From NCBI GenBank assembly GCA_017396465.1, contig JAFQLU010000098.1:1-33325 (forward strand): a DNA stretch of 33,325 nucleotides. The letters are read 5' to 3'. The notes beneath the pieces are model-generated. The model was not told where the DNA came from and searched no databases. It saw only the letters and a list, made by a program, of their open reading frames with translations. The stretch is from Clostridia bacterium (GTDB lineage: Bacteria > Bacillota > Clostridia > UBA1381 > UBA9506). This document shows positions 14,774-23,518 of the stretch, one piece after another (within the stretch, counting starts at the first letter, position 1; each line of letters starts with the position of its first letter). Made by a program: the position numbers and the translations under genes.

Positions 14774-17700
14774 ATGAAAAAAATCATAAGCTTTTTGCTC
14801 AGCGCAATGCTTCTTGTTTCCTGCATGACAATCGTTTCCGCAGAAAACACGGTTTCATTGTCTGAAGCAACCCGATTTGAGTTTGAAGACTATACAAATA
14901 CCCACGTTTCCACTGTAGAACCCAATGCCAGCGGAACGGGCGTTGTGGGAAATACCTATGCATCTGTTTATGCAGATATTTCCATACCCGTAACCGTTTC
15001 GGAAAGCGGGTATTATGATGTGTCCTATGTGGTGAGCGATGCAACCACCAATCTTTCGTGGCTCAGCACCGTGGAATTCTACCTGGGAGACACTCTGTTA
15101 GGAGACAATGCAAACGGTTTTACGGAAAATCTTTCCAACACCTACCCGAACCTCTGGACGGCTTCGGCGGTGGGGAAAGTGGAACAAACGGCAGTATATT
15201 TAGAAATCGGCACATATGACTTAACAGCCGTCATTCACAACACCGCAGGCGAAGCGAATCAGGGCAAAACCATATATAAATATATGTTTGACTATATTGA
15301 GTTTGCACCGACGGAAAGCTTTGTAAGATTGGAGTTCGGCAACATGGAATCTGTTATCACTTATGACAGCGCCGTATCCGGTGTGTCGCTTTTAGCGCTT
15401 TATAATGATAACGAGCTGGTATGCGTAAAACAGGAAATCCTGAAAAATAAGTGGCAGGCATCCTATTCTATCCCTGTGGATGTGAAGGTTACCCATGCAA
15501 AAGCCTTTCTGTGGAAGGATTTAGAAACGGTGACGCCTTTGGAGGCGGAAAGTCTTCACGAAATCCGTCGCGCGCTTTATACCGTTCAGCCGGAGGAAAT
15601 CTTTACGATAGACAGCGATATCGTTGCAGAAGGAGATATGACAACCTCGGTGACCAACAGTCCCGATTCCCCCTGCAGACAGTTTCCGTTCCTCTGGCAG
15701 TTTGGTGATACTGTGATTGCTTCCTGGAGTCAACACACAGACACCTACGAAACTGCACCCTATGATGCCATCATGGTTTCCCGTGACGGCGGCAAAACCT
15801 GGGGCGAAAAACAAGTAAAACAGAATTTTTACCTGACTTCTATCTGTCAGCTTGGTGATGAAACTCTCTTCGGCGTAAACTACTGGACCCACTATGTAGA
15901 CAAAAGAACCGCCACCGTGCATTACTGGACCTCGGATGACTTGGGCGCGTCCTGGACGGAGCACGAAGGCACCATTCATCATGAAACGGATACCACCGCA
16001 AATTCCGGCGGCTGGGCATCTATCGTATTTCACCGCGGCATGCGCCAGCTTCCCGACGGTACTCTGCAGGGATTGGCGTATGGTCACTATGTAGGCGATA
16101 AAACATATCGCTGTGTGGTTATCGAAAGCACCGACGGCGGCAAGAACTGGTATGTTACGGGGACGGTTGCATCCGGTGCACCCCTTGACGAAAACGGCAC
16201 GGAAATTAGCGGTGTAGAAGGCTTCTGTGAACCCGTTATGGCAGAGTGTGCCGACGGTTCGCTCCTTTGCATGATGCGAATCGGAAGCAATAAACCCTTA
16301 TACCAGAGCCGTTCCTACGATGGCGGCGCAACCTGGACAACGCCCGAGATGCTGCCGGGAATCAAAACACTGTCCGAAAGCTATAGCGTAGACCCGGATT
16401 TATGCTTGATGGATAACGGCGTTTTGGTGCTCACTACCGGTCGTCCCAACGCAAAAATGTTGGTGTCCTTAGACGGCAGCGGTTATTTGTGGCAGGAAAA
16501 TTCCACGCCCCTTTACACCGGCTCTACCGGATATACCGGTGTGCGTCAGGTGGGAAAAGACCGCCTTTTAGTGATTGGTGATATGGGCTCCGCATGGCAG
16601 GGTGTGACAGCAGGTGCGACCTACGGCATCTGGGGAAGATTCGTAAATGTTGAGCGCAGAACCTCTTATGCTCCCTATTTGGAAAAAGCACATCTTTCTT
16701 ATGACAGAAAGGTAATGAACTTAAACGAAACGCAAAATCTGAAGCTTTCCGCCTTTGATAACGACGGCAAAAAGCTGACGGAAGGCTTATCTGTATCCTT
16801 CCAATCCTCGGATGAAAAGATTGCGGCCGTTACAAATAGCGGCGTGGTAACAGCAGTTTCCGGCGGCAATGTAACGATTAAAGCGACGGTATTATGCGGC
16901 GATAAAACAGTCACCTCCAATGAAATCGCATTGCAGATTGCAGACCTTAACAAGCTGGAAAGTGTTTTAGTTGGTAATGAAAACGACACCGTTGCCATCG
17001 GCAAAACCAAGCAGATTACGGCAAAGGCAATCAATATTTACGGAACCGAGCTTTCGGATGATTCTATCGTAACCACCTACGAAACATCTTCTGAAAACAT
17101 TGCAACGGTGGACGCAAACGGCGTTGTAACCGGTGTTTCTGCCGGAACGGCGGTTATCACCATTACCATGACACAGGGCGAAACCGTAAAGAGTGCCAAG
17201 ATGACCATAGTGGTATTTGGCGGCGTTGGCACAACCTATACCTTTGAAGATGATGCCGTGGGTAGTGCGCCTGCAGGCGTAGGATATCATCCCAATGCGG
17301 CTTCTGTTTCTGTTTCGGATGCAAAAGCAGCAAGCGGCACAAAATCCGTATGCTTAAACGATACGGCAAATAATTCCATGACCTGTATCCGCTTCAGCGA
17401 CACAACAGCCTCTGCAACTCGCGTTGTGGACTTTAAGCTTTATCCTGAAAGCATCAGCACCGGCGTGTGCTTAAAGCTTTACCGCGACAATAACTTCGAC
17501 CAGAAATCGTATAGTTATAATCTGGTATTCTCGGCAGACGGCACGGTGAAATGCTATCACAATCATGCGTGGAGCGAGATGCTTCCGGCAGATACGGTAA
17601 AAATCGGTGACTGGAACACCGTTCGTGTGGCAACCAACCTTTCCGATAAATCCGTTACCGTAACGGTGAACGGCGAAACGGCAACCATGTCCGGCGTAAG

Positions 17701-18253
17701 CTTTGCGGTGGGTAACACCTATGGCGTGGAATTCCATAGCGGTTCTACCTATACTCCGGGTTGTAAATTTTATTTAGATGATATAACCGTTTCCCGACAC
17801 TTAAATCTTTTAACCAACGGTGGCTTTGAAGCAGGCACCGAGGGCTGGAGCGGAAACGCAGCAAACCTTTTTGTTTCCACCGACGAGGTGTGCACGGGAA
17901 GTGCGGCGGTGAAGGTAGAAAAAACGGGTATCTACGGCTACATCGGTCAAAAGGTTTCTGTTGTGCCCGGCGCAACCTATAAAGCAACGGCATGGACAAA
18001 GCTGGGAGAGGGAAACAATCAGAATGTATTTCTGGCAACCGCACATAAAGCAGACGGAAAAGATGTGTACACCACCATCAAAAATTTGTCCGTCATCCCC
18101 GGCGAATGGACAGAGCTTTCCGGCACCATCACCATCCCGGAAGGGGTTACGGAGCTGGAACTTTATGTTCAGCTTTTTGCCAGCGATGATTCCACCGGCG
18201 CTTTAACGCAGGATTTTTATGTAGACGATGTTTTATTTGAAAAGGTAAAATAA
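14774..18253 (+). CDS. Secreted Asp-box (sialidase-fold) glycosidase with CBM and Ig modules
   Basis: This 1159-residue protein has a signal peptide (1-23), a CBM35/6-like module (about 28-178) and a linker. The catalytic beta-propeller (about 285-630) carries at least four Asp-box motifs: SRDGGKTW (336-343), SDDLGASW (387-394), STDGGKNW (452-459) and SYDGGATW (514-521). Two bacterial Ig-like (Big2) domains follow (about 640-722 and 728-815). A LamG-like lectin fold lies at about 820-1010 and a CBM4/9-like module at 1012-1159 (NGGFEAGTEGW to YVDDVLF). Propellers of this type include GH33 sialidases, and MMRIGSNKPLYQSRSYDGG resembles that group, but exact substrate is uncertain. The start at 14774 follows AAAGGAG and gives the signal peptide directly. 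It is divergent from AraC-1, its likely activator. Confidence 0.82.
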   Translation: MKKIISFLLSAMLLVSCMTIVSAENTVSLSEATRFEFEDYTNTHVSTVEPNASGTGVVGNTYASVYADISIPVTVSESGYYDVSYVVSDATTNLSWLSTVEFYLGDTLLGDNANGFTENLSNTYPNLWTASAVGKVEQTAVYLEIGTYDLTAVIHNTAGEANQGKTIYKYMFDYIEFAPTESFVRLEFGNMESVITYDSAVSGVSLLALYNDNELVCVKQEILKNKWQASYSIPVDVKVTHAKAFLWKDLETVTPLEAESLHEIRRALYTVQPEEIFTIDSDIVAEGDMTTSVTNSPDSPCRQFPFLWQFGDTVIASWSQHTDTYETAPYDAIMVSRDGGKTWGEKQVKQNFYLTSICQLGDETLFGVNYWTHYVDKRTATVHYWTSDDLGASWTEHEGTIHHETDTTANSGGWASIVFHRGMRQLPDGTLQGLAYGHYVGDKTYRCVVIESTDGGKNWYVTGTVASGAPLDENGTEISGVEGFCEPVMAECADGSLLCMMRIGSNKPLYQSRSYDGGATWTTPEMLPGIKTLSESYSVDPDLCLMDNGVLVLTTGRPNAKMLVSLDGSGYLWQENSTPLYTGSTGYTGVRQVGKDRLLVIGDMGSAWQGVTAGATYGIWGRFVNVERRTSYAPYLEKAHLSYDRKVMNLNETQNLKLSAFDNDGKKLTEGLSVSFQSSDEKIAAVTNSGVVTAVSGGNVTIKATVLCGDKTVTSNEIALQIADLNKLESVLVGNENDTVAIGKTKQITAKAINIYGTELSDDSIVTTYETSSENIATVDANGVVTGVSAGTAVITITMTQGETVKSAKMTIVVFGGVGTTYTFEDDAVGSAPAGVGYHPNAASVSVSDAKAASGTKSVCLNDTANNSMTCIRFSDTTASATRVVDFKLYPESISTGVCLKLYRDNNFDQKSYSYNLVFSADGTVKCYHNHAWSEMLPADTVKIGDWNTVRVATNLSDKSVTVTVNGETATMSGVSFAVGNTYGVEFHSGSTYTPGCKFYLDDITVSRHLNLLTNGGFEAGTEGWSGNAANLFVSTDEVCTGSAAVKVEKTGIYGYIGQKVSVVPGATYKATAWTKLGEGNNQNVFLATAHKADGKDVYTTIKNLSVIPGEWTELSGTITIPEGVTELELYVQLFASDDSTGALTQDFYVDDVLFEKVK

Positions 18254-18261
18254 TAAGATAT

Positions 18262-18294
18262 AAATGCCCCTTGAAGCATATTCAAGGGGCATTT
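18262..18294. terminator. Bidirectional terminator, glycosidase / AraC-2
   Basis: Perfect 14-bp arms AAATGCCCCTTGAA and complement around loop GCATA, lying between the convergent stop codons at 18253 and 18312. Confidence 0.9.
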
Positions 18295-18311
18295 TGCATG
18301 TAATAACAGGT

Positions 18312-19157
18312 TTATACAGGTGTATTTTCCGCGTTTTGCGATTTTCGGTAAGCACCGGGCGTGATGCCGGTGAACTTTTTAAAAATTCTGCTGAAATAAT
18401 AGGCATCCTCAAAACCGACAATGGACGCCACGGCAGAAACGGACTGCACATCGGAGGTGAGAAGCTCCTTTGCGTGCTCAATCTTAAGCGACAACAGATA
18501 ATGATGAGGCGATGTGCCCACATACTGCTTGAACACATGCTGAAACCGGCTGGGGCTTAAATTATTCATGCGTGCAAGCTCTGCAATTTCAATGGGCGCC
18601 GTGTAATTGGCGTGCAGAAAACGAACGGCGTTTTGCACCGCCTCCGGTCTTGGCGCGGTGCTCTTTTTGTCGGAAAGGGTACATAAAAGAGATAAAAGAA
18701 TGGAGCTCTTTTGGGTCTCCGTTGCGCCGGAGGTGGGGTGGTGTGCCTGCGCTAATTTTTCAAATTTCTGCTCGGCTTTTGCCTTGTTCTGCACCGTGTG
18801 TATTCCACCAGAAAGACCGCAATCAGATAAAATGCTCAAAGCGCTGGTTCCGTGAAAATGCACCCAGGAATTCACGGAAGGTGTTTCGGAGCTAAAACTG
18901 TATTCCTGCCGTTGACCGGGGTAGTAGAGAATAAACTGTCCCGGCAGCAGCCTTTCATAGCGCCCTTCATAATATACCGTAATAAAACCGGACTCGGAAA
19001 GCAGAATGTGAAAATCCTTTCGTCCTTTTTCACGGATTACGCGGTAAGGACTGCCGTTATACCGCCCGGCACCGCAGCCGTTCACTGAAAGAAAACTGCG
19101 CTCTTCCGGAATCGGATGGTCATGGATTTCGCCGATATGAAGCATTTCTTTTTGCAC
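18312..19157 (-). CDS. AraC family regulator 2
   Basis: This 281-residue paralogue of AraC-1 has a cupin-like sensor half (GRKDFHILLSESG, SWVHFHGT, SDCGLSGG) and an AraC C-terminal domain with two helix-turn-helix units ending in GFEDAYYFSRIFKKFTGITP. The start is GTG at 19155-19157 behind GAGGTG with 7-base spacing; no ATG nearby has a comparable site. It is divergent from the GH4 gene and probably activates it in response to a sugar. Ligand is unknown. The shared gene order (araC divergent from a glycan gene) at both loci suggests duplication of a regulatory cassette. Confidence 0.92.
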   Translation of the reverse strand: MQKEMLHIGEIHDHPIPEERSFLSVNGCGAGRYNGSPYRVIREKGRKDFHILLSESGFITVYYEGRYERLLPGQFILYYPGQRQEYSFSSETPSVNSWVHFHGTSALSILSDCGLSGGIHTVQNKAKAEQKFEKLAQAHHPTSGATETQKSSILLSLLCTLSDKKSTAPRPEAVQNAVRFLHANYTAPIEIAELARMNNLSPSRFQHVFKQYVGTSPHHYLLSLKIEHAKELLTSDVQSVSAVASIVGFEDAYYFSRIFKKFTGITPGAYRKSQNAENTPV

Positions 19158-19179
19158 GATGAATCACCTCTTTTAAAAA

Positions 19180-19208
19180 AGTGTATCATAAAACAGCAGT
19201 TTTGTCCA
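19180..19208 (-). promoter_or_regulatory. Promoter of AraC-2
   Basis: On the minus strand: TGGACA (19203-19208), 17 bases, TACACT (19180-19185), with TGA before the -10. The architecture is identical to the AraC-1 promoter. Confidence 0.7.
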
Positions 19209-19231
19209 GTTTTTTAGCCGGAAAATCTATG
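19200..19231. promoter_or_regulatory. Conserved AraC divergon box 2
   Basis: TTTTGTCCAGTTTT, then TAG, GGAAAATC and TATG: counterpart of 14687-14717. Conservation spans the whole interval between the divergent promoters while the flanks differ, which points to a protein-binding site. Confidence 0.65.
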
Positions 19232-19249
19232 GTTTTTTGAAAACGCACA

Positions 19250-19258
19250 TGATACAAT
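19250..19258 (+). promoter_or_regulatory. Extended -10 promoter of the GH4 gene
   Basis: TGATACAAT with a poor -35 (TGGTTT at 17 bases), matching the arrangement before the Asp-box glycosidase gene. Probably activator-dependent. Confidence 0.65.
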
Positions 19259-19287
19259 GAAGAAAAACATCACGAGGAGGAATACCT

Positions 19288-20610
19288 ATGAGTAAAATAG
19301 CATTTATCGGTGCGGGAAGCTTCACATTTACCAGAAATCTGGTGAATGACCTTTTAACCTTCCCCGCCTTTCAGGATGCAGAATTCTGTCTGATGGATAT
19401 TGACGAAGAGCGGCTTATGGGAATTGAAAAGGTTTGCCGGCGGCTGGTGGAGGCGTCGGGAAACGGCGCAAAGGTAACGGCAACTATGTCAAGAGCCGAG
19501 GCATTGGAAGGTGCGGACGGCGTTTTATGTACCGTATTTAACGGAGATTTAGACATCTGGCGCGGTGACCTTGAAATCCCTAAAAAATATGGCGTAGACA
19601 CCAATATCGGCGACACCAGAAGCGTGGCAGGTATTTTCCGCGCACTTCGTAACATTCCCCTGATGCTGGACATCTGTAAGGATATTGAAAAGTACTGCCC
19701 CAACGCAGTATTTTTAAACTACACAAACCCCATGTCCATGCTGTGCAAGGCAATGCAGACGCACACCAAGGTGGATGTGACCGGTCTTTGCCACAGCGTG
19801 CAGCACACTGTTCAGCTTCTGGCAAACTGGATGGAAATGCCGGTGGAGGATATCGACTACCTGTGTGCCGGTGTGAACCATCAGGCGTTTTACCTGAAGC
19901 TGGAGCATAATAAAAAGAGTCTGTATCCCAGACTGCGTGAGGCTTTGCAGAAGGAAGAGCTCTACAACCAGGAAATTGTGCGAAACAATATGTTCCTGAA
20001 TTTAGACTACTATGTAACCGAATCCTCGGGACACAACTCCGAGTACAACCAATGGTACAGAAAGCGTCCCGACCTGATTGAAAAATACTGCCTCCCCGGC
20101 ACAGGCTGGAATCCGGGCGAATACGGATTCTCCATTCAGTCCCGTATCACCCGCCTTGCAAACTGGAAAAGTGATTGGGAAACCTGGCTCAATGAAAACC
20201 CGGCAGAAACCTACAAGTTTGAAAAAACCGTGGAATATGCGTCCAACATCTTCAATGCACGATTTGGTGATCTCACGCCTTGTCAGTTTAATGGGAATGT
20301 TATCAACGAGGGCTGTATTCCCAATCTGCCTTATGATGCCTGCGTTGAAATCCCCGTGATTGCTGACCGTGCCGGATTCCATAAAATGTATGTGGGCAAC
20401 CTGCCCGATCATCTGGCAATTCTGGTAAACACCACGGCAAGAATGGAAAATCTGGTTGTGGAAGCGGCTATGGAAAAGGATAAGCGCAAGGTGTACCACG
20501 CCGTTTGCATGGATCCCTTAACCGGTGCTGTTTGCTCACTGGATGAAATCAAGCAGATGGTGGATGAACTGTTTGCGTTCAATAAAGATTTCCTGGGTGA
20601 CTATAAATAA
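19288..20610 (+). CDS. GH4 family glycosidase, MelA-like
   Basis: This 440-residue cytoplasmic enzyme belongs to glycoside hydrolase family 4, which uses NAD+ and a divalent metal in a redox-elimination mechanism. Visible hallmarks are the dinucleotide fold FIGAGSFTFTRNL (6-18) with the acidic LMDID (35-39), NYTNPM (144-149), the metal-binding cysteine motif GLCHSVQ (Cys168) and GVNHQAFYLKLE (His198). GLCHSVQ is typical of alpha-galactosidase MelA, so alpha-galactosidase is the first guess. GH4 alpha-galacturonidase is an alternative given the GH105 gene in the region. The ATG follows AGGAGG at 19275-19280. No signal peptide, so it acts on imported oligosaccharides. It is divergent from AraC-2. 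Confidence 0.9.
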   Translation: MSKIAFIGAGSFTFTRNLVNDLLTFPAFQDAEFCLMDIDEERLMGIEKVCRRLVEASGNGAKVTATMSRAEALEGADGVLCTVFNGDLDIWRGDLEIPKKYGVDTNIGDTRSVAGIFRALRNIPLMLDICKDIEKYCPNAVFLNYTNPMSMLCKAMQTHTKVDVTGLCHSVQHTVQLLANWMEMPVEDIDYLCAGVNHQAFYLKLEHNKKSLYPRLREALQKEELYNQEIVRNNMFLNLDYYVTESSGHNSEYNQWYRKRPDLIEKYCLPGTGWNPGEYGFSIQSRITRLANWKSDWETWLNENPAETYKFEKTVEYASNIFNARFGDLTPCQFNGNVINEGCIPNLPYDACVEIPVIADRAGFHKMYVGNLPDHLAILVNTTARMENLVVEAAMEKDKRKVYHAVCMDPLTGAVCSLDEIKQMVDELFAFNKDFLGDYK

Positions 20611-20638
20611 AAAAGAGCGGAAATAATTCCGCTCTTTT
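20611..20638. terminator. Bidirectional terminator, GH4 / M4 peptidase
   Basis: 12-bp arms AAAAGAGCGGAA and complement around ATAA, starting at the base after the GH4 stop and followed by T. It separates convergent genes ending at 20610 and 20650. Confidence 0.92.
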
Positions 20639-20649
20639 TCTATTTTTTG

Positions 20650-22503
20650 TCAGTCAATCACTTTTTCATTGGGGTCTTCTTCATCTTCGTCTAAAATTTC
20701 GCCGTCCTCTATTTCAGCCACTTCCGATTGATACAGCTTTTCACCGCGGATGCCTGCATTGGTGAGTGCAGTGGTTACGATTTCAAACTGCGTATCGGAG
20801 AGCGTGCCGTTTTGCTTCATCAGGTTGGCGTTCATTTCCACAATCGCACCAAAATCACGGAAGGTGTCGTACCGCGTCATCATCAGAAGAGAACGGAAAT
20901 AAAGCTCGCCCAGTTTTTTCGTGCCGATGCCTTCGGCAAACATTTTGTAGGTTGCGCGGGAAATGACAGTGCTGTAGCGATAGCTGTCCAGCATGGTTAA
21001 AATTTCCACGCCATCGCCTGCTTCATAAAAATAACCTGCCTGAACTTCGGAGAAGTTGCGGTCCTTATGCTTCCAGTCGGGTGCATCACCCTCTGCAAAT
21101 TCTGCAAACACATCGGCAAGCGCCTCTGCAATTGCCGCATTTTCATGCTTTGCGTCGGTTCCTGCAAGACCGGCGATATGATGCATTACACCGTGGGCGT
21201 ACTCGTGCACCACTACATTTTCATCCGGCTTGCTTTCTGCCATATTCTGCTCAATAAACATCAGAATATCATTGTGATAAAGTGCTTGTTCCGGCGGAAT
21301 GGTGTCTTTCACATAATCGTTGGCGCTGAGGTATACGGAAAATGCACCGTCCTTACCGTCCAGACCTGTCCAGCCGAAGGTTTTATCAAAGTAATTGTAT
21401 GCATGGTCTGTGGAGGATTTGATGCCGGAAACATATTTTGTGGCATTTCCTGCTTCAATATCCGCCAGCGGAAGCTCCTCTGTTGCGCCTGCCTTATCTG
21501 TAACATTCCAACCAAATTTGTCATTCACGCTGAAAATGGTGTATCCTGTTGCATCAGAAACCGGAACAGATTCTTCTTCAGCCACTTCTTCGGTGTTCTC
21601 TGTATTTTCTGCATCCTCTGCGGCATCTCCGTTTTCAAAGCTTGCCGTATTAAACACAAAAATACCTGCGCCGTTGTCGGCGTCTACAAACACGTCATAA
21701 CCAACATAGACGCCTTTTCCGTTGTAGCCGGAAACGTTAGAGGTATATGCCAGATAAGTTTTTCCTTCAAAATTGCAAACGACCTTGGTGGGCTCGGAAA
21801 TCTGAATGCCGTCCTTCACGCGGTATTCCTCCACCATCTTGTTTACATATTCGTTGATGGCGTTGGATGCCTTAGCGGGCTCTAAAGAGGCTGCGGTGTC
21901 AAGTCCTGTCGTCTCAATCAGGTTTGCATGAAGTGCCATGGGCTTGCCGTCTGCAGAGACCAGAAGAATGGCTTCGCCGCCGTACACGTCAATGCCGTTA
22001 TACATCTGTGCAAAACGATAATATGTATCGCCGCCAATCTGCGTTTTCCGTATCAAACGGAAGGAGAGATTATCGCTTGCGATACCCAACTGTGTTTGCA
22101 CGGTTTCAATTGCCGTCTGCGCACTGTTTTCGTCGGTGATATCCACATTTACAAAATTTTCACCCATGAATTTTTTCACGGTTTCACCGGCAACAGCGGA
22201 AGAAACTGCCGGTTGCACTTCGGAATTTACCGGTTCGGTCTCGCCCTTGCTCTTGAAATAGTACATAGTGCCGAAGCCTGCTGCAAGACAAAGCACAATT
22301 ACCAGAAGAACTATCAGGGTGTTGCGCTTGTTTGTTTTTCTGCGCTCTCTCATTTCGCCGATTTTGTCCAGCTCATTATGAATTTCACCCATGGTGTCCA
22401 TCAGCTCTTGTGTATCCATGGCTTCGGGAGCCAGCGCTTTTCCGCAATGCGGGCAAACGGATTCATCTTTTTGAACCTTTTTTCCACATTCCATACATTT
22501 CAT
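20650..22503 (-). CDS. Membrane-anchored M4 (thermolysin-like) peptidase with zinc ribbon
   Basis: This 617-residue protein starts with a cytoplasmic zinc ribbon (CMEC at 3-6, CPHC at 17-20). A charged helix and one transmembrane segment follow (about 61-83). Outside are an FTP/PepSY-like propeptide region (about 105-285), an acidic Asn/Glu linker (290-312) and an M4-type domain. HEYAH (433-437) and EALAD (460-464) supply the zinc ligands. The segment matching thermolysin's GVHxNSGIxxxAxY block reads DSYRYSTVISRATY (506-519), so the second catalytic histidine appears to be Tyr508. Activity may be altered or lost. The tail (598-617) is strongly acidic. The ATG follows AAAGGATG. It is monocistronic between its own promoter and the shared terminator. 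Confidence 0.85.
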   Translation of the reverse strand: MKCMECGKKVQKDESVCPHCGKALAPEAMDTQELMDTMGEIHNELDKIGEMRERRKTNKRNTLIVLLVIVLCLAAGFGTMYYFKSKGETEPVNSEVQPAVSSAVAGETVKKFMGENFVNVDITDENSAQTAIETVQTQLGIASDNLSFRLIRKTQIGGDTYYRFAQMYNGIDVYGGEAILLVSADGKPMALHANLIETTGLDTAASLEPAKASNAINEYVNKMVEEYRVKDGIQISEPTKVVCNFEGKTYLAYTSNVSGYNGKGVYVGYDVFVDADNGAGIFVFNTASFENGDAAEDAENTENTEEVAEEESVPVSDATGYTIFSVNDKFGWNVTDKAGATEELPLADIEAGNATKYVSGIKSSTDHAYNYFDKTFGWTGLDGKDGAFSVYLSANDYVKDTIPPEQALYHNDILMFIEQNMAESKPDENVVVHEYAHGVMHHIAGLAGTDAKHENAAIAEALADVFAEFAEGDAPDWKHKDRNFSEVQAGYFYEAGDGVEILTMLDSYRYSTVISRATYKMFAEGIGTKKLGELYFRSLLMMTRYDTFRDFGAIVEMNANLMKQNGTLSDTQFEIVTTALTNAGIRGEKLYQSEVAEIEDGEILDEDEEDPNEKVID

Positions 22504-22540
22504 ATTGAAAACATCCTTTCTTTCATATCTATCCGATTCT

Positions 22541-22570
22541 ATTGTATCAAAGAAGAAAGCCGCCTGTCAA
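22541..22570 (-). promoter_or_regulatory. Promoter of the M4 peptidase gene
   Basis: On the minus strand: TTGACA (22565-22570), 18 bases, TACAAT (22541-22546) preceded by TGA. Good match to a sigma-A promoter; the leader is about 30 bases. The remaining 22571-22720 holds no gene that I can support. Confidence 0.8.
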
Positions 22571-22720
22571 CAAAAGGACAAAATTGTAAACAAAATGACA
22601 CAGAATGTACATTTTTTTGCAAACGTCACGCCTGTTCAGACAAACTGATGATATATCAGATTATGCTGTGGCGGAAAATCCGGGACCTGCTATGAATAAA
22701 GGAACGGAGCGGAACAGAGC

Positions 22721-22757
22721 AAAAAGGTGCTGAAAGCTTATCTTTCAGCACCTTTTT
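22721..22757 (-). terminator. Terminator of the adhE-kinase operon
   Basis: 16-bp arms AAAAAGGTGCTGAAAG and complement around a 5-base loop, ending in a T-run on the minus strand 12 bases after the kinase stop codon. Confidence 0.92.
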
Positions 22758-22768
22758 TGTTGTTTCGT

Positions 22769-23518
22769 TTATTCGTATTCTACCACGTCTGCCCATTTTG
22801 TGAGGAATTCTTTTTCTTCCGGTTTTCCTTTTACCAGCTGGGATGCGGCAACGATGGGAATCCATTTCTGCACATACTGCTTTGCGGTGTCGCTCTTTTT
22901 GCAGAACAGATTCAGGTATTTCTCCGCAAGAACCGTTTCACCTGCCAAAGAGAACAAAAGATACGTTCTTGCGGCGTCTGCCGAGGCGTTCCCCTGCGTA
23001 GCATGAGACCAGTCTAACACATAAGGCGTTCCGTCCTTTGCTACAATAATGTTGGAGGGGTTAAAGTCTCCATGGCAAACCTTGGTGTGCTTGGGCATGC
23101 TTTCCAGACGGGTGTGCAGCTCATATCTTGTGGTTGCATCTAAGGGAGACTCTGAAATTTTGCGCATCATTTTATCCTTCAGCTTATTTAAAAGCGGTGC
23201 GCGCTTGGAGTGAATTTCCAGCTGAAGCGAAACGAACATATCCATATATTCATCCGTTTTTTCAGGATGTTTTTCCATGAGGGTGGCGAGAGTTTCGCCC
23301 TCAATATAGTCCATGGAAATCGCCCATTTTCCGTCCATCACGGAAACGGCACGGAGTTTCGGCATACGGATGCCCGTTTCTTCCACTCGTGCCTGATTGA
23401 GCGCTTCGTTCAGCACATCCGCTTTGGAGTATTCTTCATTAAATACCTTAACGGTGGTGTCACCGTCTTTATACAATGTTTTTGTGGGTCTGACAGCAAT
23501 GATATTTTCTTTCATCAT
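22769..23518 (-). CDS. APH/choline-kinase-fold phosphotransferase
   Basis: This 249-residue kinase-fold protein has the catalytic loop CHGDFNPSN (148-156; Asp151, Asn156) and the metal-binding VLDWSHA (167-173; Asp169), both intact. These mark the aminoglycoside phosphotransferase/choline kinase superfamily; the small-molecule substrate cannot be told from sequence. Its ATG overlaps the adhE stop as ATGA and its ribosome site GGAGGTGA lies in the last adhE codons, so it is translationally coupled to adhE and under the same Rex-type control. A metabolic role fits this setting better than antibiotic resistance. Confidence 0.85.
   Translation of the reverse strand: MMKENIIAVRPTKTLYKDGDTTVKVFNEEYSKADVLNEALNQARVEETGIRMPKLRAVSVMDGKWAISMDYIEGETLATLMEKHPEKTDEYMDMFVSLQLEIHSKRAPLLNKLKDKMMRKISESPLDATTRYELHTRLESMPKHTKVCHGDFNPSNIIVAKDGTPYVLDWSHATQGNASADAARTYLLFSLAGETVLAEKYLNLFCKKSDTAKQYVQKWIPIVAASQLVKGKPEEKEFLTKWADVVEYE

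Noticed and set aside
15521..16087. 188-codon minus-strand frame inside the Asp-box glycosidase gene
   Set aside because: Antisense to the Asp-box propeller coding region, with no independent support.
21067..22695. Long plus-strand frames (255-272 codons) opposite the M4 peptidase gene
   Set aside because: They are mirror frames of a well-supported gene, Cys/His-rich from the codon complement, without ribosome sites.
22769..23518. Aminoglycoside resistance gene
   Set aside because: The APH fold is shared by many metabolic kinases. Coupling to adhE and lack of mobile elements argue for a housekeeping substrate.
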